Source of the DNA: Prolixibacteraceae bacterium
GTDB taxonomy: Bacteria > Bacteroidota > Bacteroidia > Bacteroidales > Prolixibacteraceae
Assembly (NCBI GenBank): GCA_016930735.1
Contig: JAFGGF010000261.1
Location: forward strand, 1 to 34,764
DNA: 34,764 nucleotides
Direction: 5' to 3'
Shown here: positions 1 through 7,762 of the stretch, piece by piece
How positions within the stretch are numbered: position 1 is the stretch's first letter
How the letters are laid out: every line of letters starts with the position of its first letter
Notes under the pieces: generated by a model
Told to the model about the DNA's origin: nothing
The model's input: the letters and a program-made list of their open reading frames with translations, nothing else
Database searches by the model: none
Translations under genes and position numbers: made by a program

Positions 1-787
1 CTTTTTCAACCACTTCTGTTTCCTTGAAACCTGAGCTAATCAGGCTTAAACAAACAAATGCAGTTAAAGGAATTGCTTCGAGGAATCCGCCACTCATCGG
101 CAACATTCGTTGTAAAATTTTCATTGCCCTGGGAATGGAAAACTTCCGGACAACCCGCCAGAAAATACCTGATTTTTTCTTTTTAAAAATAACGATTCCC
201 ACAGCTACAAGCGCCGGAATTGCATAACTTACAACACTCAGGTTAAGCAGTTTGAAAAACCTCCTGGGAAGCAACGACAATTCAAACGGAAGCTGCGGGA
301 TATGTTTAAATGCATTTTCCCCGGGGACATTACACAATCCGCACATAGCCAGGATGGGGACTGAAAAAGTATAATCTTTCTGATAATGATTCAGAATGTA
401 TTCTGCAACTTTAGGGGAGTTGGTTTCAATTCCCTTGCTCAATAAATAGGCAGAAATCCTGCTGTTGGTTTTTTTTGCTCTTATATTGTTTTCAGTGTAC
501 AAATTTAAAGCTGCATAAACCAACAGGCTTGTACTGACATTTCCGGGGCTTTCAGGAGTATCACCAAAACTTCCGTCAGCGTTAATATTTTTGTACAACC
601 AGGCTATTCCACTATGAATTTCCTTTAAGTTTTTTTCCAGGCCATCAAAATGCAAAGCAACAACAGCAACGGCAACTCCAAGAGCACTGGATGAAAGTTT
701 TCCTTCCCAAAAGCCTAAAGAATTTCTTCGCGCAATCAGCTCTAAAGCCACCTCATTAAAACGCTGTTGTATTTGTTCTTTTTTCAT
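1..787 (-). CDS. Squalene-hopene cyclase-like terpene cyclase, N-terminal part (continues past window start)
   Basis: Hand translation from ATG at 787-785 stays open to the edge: MKKEQIQQRFNEVALELIARRNSLGFWEGKLSSSALGVAVAVVALHF...NADGSFGDTPESPGNVSTSLLVYAAL...LPFELSLLPRRFFKLLNLSVVSYAIPALVAVGI. The QW-like G.W..L and DGSFG segments and the LP.EL..LP..F segment are cyclase-like. Not in the ORF track because it is partial. Start overlaps upstream stop (ATGA). Confidence 0.75.
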   Translation of the reverse strand, partial: MKKEQIQQRFNEVALELIARRNSLGFWEGKLSSSALGVAVAVVALHFDGLEKNLKEIHSGIAWLYKNINADGSFGDTPESPGNVSTSLLVYAALNLYTENNIRAKKTNSRISAYLLSKGIETNSPKVAEYILNHYQKDYTFSVPILAMCGLCNVPGENAFKHIPQLPFELSLLPRRFFKLLNLSVVSYAIPALVAVGIVIFKKKKSGIFWRVVRKFSIPRAMKILQRMLPMSGGFLEAIPLTAFVCLSLISSGFKETEVVEK

Positions 788-1617
788 GCCAATACTCCCA
801 ATGCCAGTAATCCGTAAAATGTATATTCAAGGTCGCGTATCTGGTCTCCATCGCCCGATAAAAAAGCCCCGTCACTGTAATTCTGCTGAACCAGATCCAG
901 ACAGGTTGGAGCAACCAATCGTAAATCCTGTCCTGAAATTTTCATAGCAAATAAAGCTACAGCCGTAGAAAGCAAATCAGATGCTTTGTTTTGATGATAC
1001 ATTTTAAATCCTTTTTTTTCATCAAAATAAGCAAGTAATTTTTGATTTACCTGACTGGTTTTTTTGCCTGAAAAATTTTGTACAACAAGCAAAGCAGCAG
1101 TCATACTGCAGGGAGAATTTGTATCAGGTTTATAAAACAATAAAAAGAAACGTATCAGTAATTTTACGAATAAAGTCCGTTTGTAAAAATTATCGAATGT
1201 GATCAGGAATAAAAATATCCGGTATGGAAGGTTCGTTTTCTGTTTTTTCCGAAAAAATAAATTGATCAAGGCAACCAACGATGGTTTTTTGCTTTTATCC
1301 GATACAATTGATTCCATAAGCATCAGGGAATACAATTCAGGTGTATTCAAGTTCTCCTTTTCAGCTTCGGAAATAAAAGTTTTAATTTTATCCAGATTTT
1401 CATTTAAACCAACAGCTTTTGCCAGCAATGTCCCGAAAAGCGAATAATAAAAATCCGGTTTCCCTCCGCGGTCTGTAAATCCACTGTTTTCATTTTGCCG
1501 GGAATTAATAAAAACCTTTACTTCATCCTGACTCTTTTCTTCAAGCAATTCAAATCCCTTTTTCAAAAAAAGAATGAAAAAATCAACAACTGATGTATTG
1601 ATTGATAAACCGGTCAC
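784..1617 (-). CDS. Prenyltransferase/squalene-cyclase-like alpha/alpha-barrel protein (single domain)
   Basis: 277-aa ORF. Contains NSGFTDRGGKPDFYYSLFGTLLAKAVG and a C-terminal DGAFLSGDGDQIRDLEYTFYGLLALGVL resembling prenyltransferase/cyclase repeats. Sits in an operon with a cyclase-like gene. Confidence 0.6.
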   Translation of the reverse strand: MTGLSINTSVVDFFILFLKKGFELLEEKSQDEVKVFINSRQNENSGFTDRGGKPDFYYSLFGTLLAKAVGLNENLDKIKTFISEAEKENLNTPELYSLMLMESIVSDKSKKPSLVALINLFFRKKQKTNLPYRIFLFLITFDNFYKRTLFVKLLIRFFLLFYKPDTNSPCSMTAALLVVQNFSGKKTSQVNQKLLAYFDEKKGFKMYHQNKASDLLSTAVALFAMKISGQDLRLVAPTCLDLVQQNYSDGAFLSGDGDQIRDLEYTFYGLLALGVLA

Positions 1618-1621
1618 GGGA

Positions 1622-3193
1622 TCATTTTTTAAAGACCTTGCCCATTACAGCATACAAACTCAAACGTAATTTCAAATTCAGAAGCTGATCCAATTCCTGG
1701 TAGCATTTCTGAAGAAATTGATCAAGCCATGTTTCAGCCTTTTTTTCGATTTCGAATTTTTCAAATTCCTTAGCGAGGCCATTCAATTTATATCCGTGAA
1801 TCAAATCCTTTAAAGAAATTCCACTTCCTTTCAATTCCAGATTTAACAAAACCAGAAGAAAAGGAAAGTCGAAAGCGTTTTTGAGGTCGTTTTCTTCCCT
1901 GTATTCGTTTAAATCGTCCCTGATCTGATATGCTATGCCAAAAAATTCAGAAAATGCCTTTAAATGCGTTAAATCAATTTCAGGGGCATTTCCACAAATA
2001 GCACCAGTTAACAATGCAACTTTTACAGCTTCACCGGTTTTCTGGCTGAAAATTCCGGTAATATCATCTACTGACAGGTTAAATATATTTTTATAAAGGC
2101 GGATATCATCGCCCTGCCCTTCCGAAAGCCTGGTATGTGATGCAGCAACTACTTTTAAACATTTTGAAATTATTTCAGCATTGACTGAATTATTTGCCAG
2201 CATCATGTAGCCCTTTCCAATCAGGTAATCACCCACATTTATTGCCACAGGAATACCTTCTGTACGGTGGATGGTAGGTTGCCCGTAACGTTCATCCTCA
2301 TCATCTTCAATATCGTCGTGTATCAATGAAGCTTTATGAAAACATTCAATAATTACAGACAAGGATTCCTGAACTTTTTCTGAAAAATCCTTAGTATATG
2401 ACTGATATGCCAATACTGATAATAACGGCCGCATCCGGTGTCCTCCCATTCCCATCATTTTTGCCGCCAGTTTTGCAGTAACACTTTCTGAATTAAAATG
2501 TTTTTGCAGGTTTTCCCCGGTAAAATAATTCAGCACATCGTTTTTGATCAGTGAAACTGAAATTGGCCGGATTTTTTCATTTTCAGCAAACAACTCCATT
2601 TCACTGAACAACCAGTCGTAATCAGCAGTCGTTTCCACACATCCTTCATATAAAAGGGGGATTCCGATTGCCGGGACTGCAGCCTGAGTAACCGGTTCAA
2701 ACGATTTTTGAAGTACTGACATACAGCTAACCCCGATCACCGCATCAATTGAACCTTCTTCAACCAAACCAATTGCAACTGTAGTCCCCTCAGCAACCAG
2801 AGTCGAATAGCCCAACTCTTCAGCCCGGGATAAAATACTGTCAATTTTACAACTTCCGCAACCTGCGCAAATCAATCCAAGTTCATCGATTTCAGCTTTA
2901 CAGCTTAACTGACTTTTCAGGCATTGTGGCAACAACAGTAACCTGCGGTTAAAAGGTACTGAAGCAACGGTTTCGCGCCATATTTCATTCCCTGCCAGGA
3001 CAATAGTAAAATCAAGGAATTCAGAATTTAAATTCAGTTTTGAAAGAATTTTTTCAGCGTGAATTTCAAGTGTTTCCAGGTTCGATGGTGGCAGGACTTT
3101 ATTTTCTGCAAAGTGCAAACGAACTGCTTTCCGCAAATCGTTGCGGACTTTCCTGTTTTCAGGAACCTTTAATAAGCGTTTTGTTTCAAACAT
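1622..3193 (-). CDS. Fusion protein: N-terminal DUF116-like domain + C-terminal polyprenyl diphosphate synthase
   Basis: 523 aa in one frame. N-term LLLLPQCLKSQLSCKAEIDELGLICAGCGSCKIDS...VIGVSCMSVLQ...AVPAIGIPLLYEGCVETTADYDW (DUF116-like). C-term GHRMRPLL, LIHDDIEDDEDERYGQPTIHR (first Asp-rich motif), AYQIRDDLNEY (second motif). Confidence 0.85.
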   Translation of the reverse strand: MFETKRLLKVPENRKVRNDLRKAVRLHFAENKVLPPSNLETLEIHAEKILSKLNLNSEFLDFTIVLAGNEIWRETVASVPFNRRLLLLPQCLKSQLSCKAEIDELGLICAGCGSCKIDSILSRAEELGYSTLVAEGTTVAIGLVEEGSIDAVIGVSCMSVLQKSFEPVTQAAVPAIGIPLLYEGCVETTADYDWLFSEMELFAENEKIRPISVSLIKNDVLNYFTGENLQKHFNSESVTAKLAAKMMGMGGHRMRPLLSVLAYQSYTKDFSEKVQESLSVIIECFHKASLIHDDIEDDEDERYGQPTIHRTEGIPVAINVGDYLIGKGYMMLANNSVNAEIISKCLKVVAASHTRLSEGQGDDIRLYKNIFNLSVDDITGIFSQKTGEAVKVALLTGAICGNAPEIDLTHLKAFSEFFGIAYQIRDDLNEYREENDLKNAFDFPFLLVLLNLELKGSGISLKDLIHGYKLNGLAKEFEKFEIEKKAETWLDQFLQKCYQELDQLLNLKLRLSLYAVMGKVFKK

Positions 3194-3196
3194 ATT

Positions 3197-4372
3197 TTAT
3201 CCGTATGCTCCCATTCCGAAAAATGCCTTTTTTTTGGCAAACCGGTACCAGCGGTTTGTTTCAGGAATTGCCGGGATCGATGAGTGGCTCGGAACCTGTG
3301 GCATTGCTTTTAATCGTTTTATCTCGTTTCCCCTGCCGGAAGTATCGGTTGCCAGATGGCTTTTTGCAAATTCTGCCAGCCAGACCGGGTCTTCCATTAT
3401 AATACAACCCTTCGTTTTTTCAGGAATCTGTTGTTTAAGTTCATTCAAAAATATTGAATTCTGATAGATTTCTGAAAGAGGTTTCTCTCCAACTTTTTCA
3501 TTTGCAAACTGAATAACAGGGCAAGGCTCTATGTACCCGGAAGCATTGATATGGTGACTTAATCCGGTTACTGCCGGGCAAAGAGGATTTCCATCTTCGT
3601 CCCAGTAGGCATCAATAATTACAATATCAAATTTTGAACGGGCTTCTACCATAAATTTCCTCAATTTCAAAATTTCGTCACTGCTCAATGCAAGTTCAAC
3701 AGTTGGATTCTCACCCACCGGACGGTAAATATAATACCACAAATAAACCACGCCCTTATCGATTAACCCATTGATAAATTCAGGTGATAAAGCCAGGTCG
3801 ATATTCGATTTGCAGACGCTCATGGCAACACCGGTAATAAGCCCGGCACCCACAGCAGTTTCGATAGCTTCGTTTGTTTTCCTGAAAACACCACTCCCAC
3901 CCCTACGGGTGTCGGCAATATTTTCATCACCTTCAAAACTTATCAGGGGTGTCACATTACCCAACTTTCTGAGTTTTTCAGCAATTTCAGGATTGAGTAA
4001 AGTCCCGTTTGTAAAGAGCTGAAAATAGCAGTCCGGATGTTTTCTGAAAACGTCAATCAGTGGTTTATACATTAAGGGCTCACCTCCCAGAATACCAAAA
4101 AAATATGATCCTTTTGCTTTGGTTTCCTTTATGATCTGATCAACCTGTTCAGGCGACAGCCGATTCTTTTTCTTTTTTCCAATCACCCAACATCCCTGGC
4201 AATTGAGGTTGCAGTCGTCGGTAACTGAAATGAAATGAAAAGCCGGGAAAAACTCACCTTTTTTCAACCTTTTCTGAAAACGGCTGAAACCAATGGCCCC
4301 CTTAATACCCATGTTGTATACAAATTTATACAGGCACTTTTTATCGGTATTTTTCAGAATCCTGCGGATCAT
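3197..4372 (-). CDS. Radical SAM protein with SPASM-like cysteine-rich C-terminal region
   Basis: CNLNCQGCW (CxxxCxxC), GGEPLMY (GGE motif), later CPAVTGLSHHINASGYIEPCPVIQFA...KGCI cysteines. Confidence 0.9.
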   Translation of the reverse strand: MIRRILKNTDKKCLYKFVYNMGIKGAIGFSRFQKRLKKGEFFPAFHFISVTDDCNLNCQGCWVIGKKKKNRLSPEQVDQIIKETKAKGSYFFGILGGEPLMYKPLIDVFRKHPDCYFQLFTNGTLLNPEIAEKLRKLGNVTPLISFEGDENIADTRRGGSGVFRKTNEAIETAVGAGLITGVAMSVCKSNIDLALSPEFINGLIDKGVVYLWYYIYRPVGENPTVELALSSDEILKLRKFMVEARSKFDIVIIDAYWDEDGNPLCPAVTGLSHHINASGYIEPCPVIQFANEKVGEKPLSEIYQNSIFLNELKQQIPEKTKGCIIMEDPVWLAEFAKSHLATDTSGRGNEIKRLKAMPQVPSHSSIPAIPETNRWYRFAKKKAFFGMGAYG

Positions 4373-5137
4373 TTATTCCTTTTTGAATTGCATTTTTTTG
4401 AATTCTGCCAAAGCTTTTTTTCTTTCTTCTTCAGCCAGTTGAACCACTCCCTGGCGAAAAATACTCTTCCTGTTCCGGTTGCGTTCATTCAATTGATTAA
4501 ACAAACTCTGTTCTTCTATGTTTATTTTGATCTCGCCCGGCTCAGCACCGGCAAGGACCGATTTTTCTGCCAACCTTGGAAATATAATTGCATTTGCAGG
4601 GCAGGTGCGTCCGCAGGCAGGGCAAAAATTTTTGCACGACAACGGATTTACTACTTCCAGGCTACCTTTACTAAACTTATAAACTCCAAAAAGGCAGAAT
4701 TTTGAGCATTTCCCGCAATAAGTGCATCGTGTATGATCAATCACAGGAAACCAGGCAGGCACATCCAGACTATTTTTAAAAATTTGATAATCAGCCATTC
4801 CTTCAGGAAGGGTTAATTCGTTTTTTAGCATCTTTTCTATTTGTTCAGGATTCAACTCCTTGAAACTGATAAAATTATAATTACCAATATCGATTCCGCC
4901 CTGAATCAGCATATGCTTAACAGCCCGGGGATAGCAGGCAATAATTGTTTTTTTGTGATATTTTTCTGAAATCGATTTTAGAACCTCTTTTTCGTTGACC
5001 GAATAAGCACATAAATCATGTAATTCAATTACATCGGTATTGAATTTTTTAATAAGAGAAGTTAACTGCCCATGCAGACTTTCTGAAACGTTTTCCCCTC
5101 CGCAACGACAATATATCAAACACTGTTTAACTGCCAT
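4373..5137 (-). CDS. 4Fe-4S ferredoxin with HdrA-like N-terminal segment
   Basis: MAVKQCLIYCRCGGENV...IIACYPRAVKHML resembles the CxCGgNi/ACSPR segments of HdrA. Two cluster motifs follow: CTYCGKCSKFC and CKNFCPACGRTCPANAI. ORF track start is 5209; the internal ATG at 5137 looks more plausible. Confidence 0.75.
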   Translation of the reverse strand: MAVKQCLIYCRCGGENVSESLHGQLTSLIKKFNTDVIELHDLCAYSVNEKEVLKSISEKYHKKTIIACYPRAVKHMLIQGGIDIGNYNFISFKELNPEQIEKMLKNELTLPEGMADYQIFKNSLDVPAWFPVIDHTRCTYCGKCSKFCLFGVYKFSKGSLEVVNPLSCKNFCPACGRTCPANAIIFPRLAEKSVLAGAEPGEIKINIEEQSLFNQLNERNRNRKSIFRQGVVQLAEEERKKALAEFKKMQFKKE

Positions 5138-5221
5138 AAAATTATTTGGTTGGCTGCCGAAAATAATTAAAATTTGAATAAGGTTAAAATCAATTCGCCA
5201 GATTCGCATTTCATTAACATT

Positions 5222-5235
5222 TTTAAACGTTTAAA
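5222..5235. promoter_or_regulatory. Perfect 14-bp palindrome TTTAAACGTTTAAA in divergent intergenic region; candidate operator
   Basis: Read directly; lies between starts at 5137 (-) and 5287 (+). Confidence 0.35.
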
Positions 5236-5286
5236 CAGGATGAATTTATTTTGAATATTATCTTTATAGACGCTAAAAATTGCCAT

Positions 5287-5544
5287 ATGAAAACATTAAC
5301 CGACCTTCCGAATATCGGAGCCACTCTTGTTGAAAAGTTAAAAAATGCAGGAATTTCCACACCGGAACAACTGAATGTACTGGGCGCAGAACAGACTTTT
5401 CTTAGACTTTCAATCGATGATGAATCAGCATGTTTTAATATGCTTTGTGCACTCGAAGGAGCAATACAGGGAATTCGCTGGCATAATTTGCCAAAAGAAA
5501 GAAAAGAGGAACTGAAAGAGTTTTTAAGGATAAAAAAGATTTAA
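5287..5544 (+). CDS. TfoX C-terminal-domain/helix-hairpin-helix protein
   Basis: MKTLTDLPNIGATLVEKLKNAGISTPEQLNVLGAEQTFLRL...LEGAIQGIRWHNLPKERKEELKEFL is typical of TfoX_C. ATG at 5287 is in frame with the track ORF start 5251. Confidence 0.8.
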   Translation: MKTLTDLPNIGATLVEKLKNAGISTPEQLNVLGAEQTFLRLSIDDESACFNMLCALEGAIQGIRWHNLPKERKEELKEFLRIKKI

Positions 5545-5556
5545 ATCGCTGTATCT

Positions 5557-5638
5557 CTCTGTGCTTACTCTGCGTTACTCTGTGGTAAGATTCTATTAAA
5601 TCCCAGAGATAAAGAGAAATAGCAGAGAAAACAGAAAA
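5557..5638. repeat. CTCTGnnnTA decamer-like tandem repeats followed by an inverted degenerate block
   Basis: CTCTGTGCTTA-CTCTGCGTTA-CTCTGTGGTA at 5557-5587; CAGAGAtaaagagaaataGCAGAGaaaaCAGA at 5604-5635. Confidence 0.5.
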
Positions 5639-5676
5639 CATTTTTAACAATTTAAAATTCAAATTCAGATTATAAA

Positions 5677-6099
5677 ATGAAACCAAGATTAAACATTGTT
5701 ACTCTCGGAGTAAAGGATCTTCAAATTTCGCGTGATTTTTACGGAAATATTTTAGGCTGGAAAGAAGCTGTAAGCAGCGATGAAAACATCGTTTTTTATT
5801 ATCAGGGAGGTATTGTCGTCGGATTATATCCACTTGATAAACTTGCTGAAGATGCAAATATTTCACATGAACGAAGTGGTTTTTCAGGCGTTGCTTTTGC
5901 CATAAACCAGGACTCAAAAGAAGCAGTTGACCAACTTTATTTCAGGGTAGTGGAAGGAGGTGCAAAACCATTGATTAAGCCCCGCGAAACTTTCTGGGGT
6001 GGTTACGATGCCTACTTTGCCGATCCCGATGGTTATGCCTGGGAAATAGCATGGGCTCCTTTCTGGGAATTTGATGAACAGGGAAGTTTGAAGATGTAG
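5677..6099 (+). CDS. VOC/glyoxalase family protein
   Basis: MKPRLNIVTLGVKDLQISRDFYGNILGWK...YFADPDGYAWEIAWAPFW. Confidence 0.9.
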   Translation: MKPRLNIVTLGVKDLQISRDFYGNILGWKEAVSSDENIVFYYQGGIVVGLYPLDKLAEDANISHERSGFSGVAFAINQDSKEAVDQLYFRVVEGGAKPLIKPRETFWGGYDAYFADPDGYAWEIAWAPFWEFDEQGSLKM

Positions 6100-6134
6100 C
6101 CAGCTTTGAGCTATGGGAAATTAGCTTGTTAAAA

Positions 6135-6170
6135 AAAGGATGCCATCTTTTTTTAGAGATGGCATCCTTT
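6135..6170. terminator. Hairpin terminator, probably bidirectional
   Basis: AAAGGATGCCATCT tttttttt AGATGGCATCCTTT between convergent genes. Confidence 0.8.
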
Positions 6171-6230
6171 CCGGGTGTGGTGATTTCTGAATCACCAAAT
6201 GTTTATGCGGTTTGGAAACCGCATCTCCCT

Positions 6231-7694
6231 TTATTTTTCAGGAATATGTTTTAACGTTTCAATCAGGAAATCCCAGAATTTCTGAACGGTTGCAATATTT
6301 ACTTTTTCATCTGGTGAGTGCGGGAAACGGATGGTTGGTCCGAATGAGATCATATCCCAGTTGGGATATTTTCCTCCCAGAATTCCACATTCCAAACCGG
6401 CATGAATAGCTTTTATTTCAGGTATTTTCCCGTATTTGTTGTTGTAAACATCCTGCATGGTTTTCAGGATGGGTGAATCCATGTTTGGTTTCCACCCCGG
6501 ATAGGCACCATTAAACTCTACGGTTCCTCCGGCTAAGGTAAATACAGCTTTTATCCTTGCCCCCAATTCAGTTTTTGCTGAATCAACCGAACTACGCATT
6601 AAACATGCGCCGTTAATAGTTTTTGTAGCAGGATCGGATTTAACAATGGCAAGATTGGTAGAAGTCTCAACCAAACCTTCCATGCTGTCGCTCATACGAA
6701 TCACACCATTGGGGCATGCTCTTATCGAAAAACTCAGGTTTTTCTGTGTTTGTGCATCAATCAGTTTATCAGGCAGATCAGTTGCTTCAATTTTAACGGT
6801 TAAAGTTGGTTCAGTAGCTGCCAGTTCGTTTTTAACTGTGTTTGTTATACGTTCAACCAAAGCTGCAAGGTCATTTACTTTTGTTTCATCGACAGCCAGC
6901 ACGCCAAAGGCTTCACGCGGGATGGCATTACGTAAACTGCCACCATCAACACTTGCCAGACGGACTCCCAGTTTCAGCATAGCCTCATTCATAATCCTGA
7001 AAAAGACTTTAATGGCATTACCCCTGCCAAGAGGAATATCAATACCGGAGTGGCCACCTTTCATGCCTGTAACACTCAGTTTTATACCTGTAAATCCGGC
7101 AGGAACATCTTCTTCGGTATAATTAAAAGTAATGTTAGCATCTTCACCACCGGCACACCCTACATACAATTCCCCTTCGTCTTCCGAATCCATATTGATC
7201 AGAATATCGCCTTTCAGGACTCCTGCTGCCAAACCATTTGCACCATCCATTCCTGTTTCCTCAGTAGCGGTCAGTAACACTTCAACCGGACCATGGGCAA
7301 TTTCTTTTGAGGCAAGCACTGCCATAGCAGATGAAACTCCAATACCGTTATCAGCACCAAGAGTTGTACCATTGGCAGTTACCCATTCGCCATCCACATA
7401 AGCTTCAATCGGATCGGTAACAAAATCGTGGTTCTTGTCGCTGTTTTTCTGCGGAACCATATCAAGGTGACCCTGAAGGATTACACCCTTTCGGTTTTCC
7501 ATACCCGGAGTTGCCGGTTTACGGATAATAACATTTCCGGCTTCATCTTTTGTGGTTTCCAATCCCAGGTTTTTCCCAAAATTAAACGCCCATTCCTGAA
7601 TTTTTTCTTCGTGATAGGATGGCCGGGGGATTTGAAGCATCTGATCGAAAATGCTCCATATTTCAGTTGGTTGTAAATCTTTTATCTGAGTCAT
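6231..7694 (-). CDS. pepD: Aminoacyl-histidine dipeptidase (cytosol nonspecific dipeptidase, M20)
   Basis: LQGHLDMVPQKN, GADNGIGVSSAMAVL, TATEETGMDGA, GGHSGIDI; start at MTQIKDLQPTEIW. Confidence 0.93.
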   Translation of the reverse strand: MTQIKDLQPTEIWSIFDQMLQIPRPSYHEEKIQEWAFNFGKNLGLETTKDEAGNVIIRKPATPGMENRKGVILQGHLDMVPQKNSDKNHDFVTDPIEAYVDGEWVTANGTTLGADNGIGVSSAMAVLASKEIAHGPVEVLLTATEETGMDGANGLAAGVLKGDILINMDSEDEGELYVGCAGGEDANITFNYTEEDVPAGFTGIKLSVTGMKGGHSGIDIPLGRGNAIKVFFRIMNEAMLKLGVRLASVDGGSLRNAIPREAFGVLAVDETKVNDLAALVERITNTVKNELAATEPTLTVKIEATDLPDKLIDAQTQKNLSFSIRACPNGVIRMSDSMEGLVETSTNLAIVKSDPATKTINGACLMRSSVDSAKTELGARIKAVFTLAGGTVEFNGAYPGWKPNMDSPILKTMQDVYNNKYGKIPEIKAIHAGLECGILGGKYPNWDMISFGPTIRFPHSPDEKVNIATVQKFWDFLIETLKHIPEK

Positions 7695-7762
7695 ATCTTT
7701 TTCAAAATTTTTATTTGTCGAATATTTTAATGTACAGTATTTCAGATGCCCTACTCCCATAA

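Noticed and set aside
3197-4372. Assigning the radical SAM gene as hpnH
   Set aside because: Binding-site context (CNLNCQGCW) and SPASM-like C-terminus do not clearly match HpnH, and no other hopanoid genes are visible.
3040-4705. Several 80-156 aa plus-strand ORFs in the track (3040, 3141, 3771, 4235)
   Set aside because: Antisense to well-supported radical SAM/DUF116/ferredoxin genes; composition looks like shadow ORFs.
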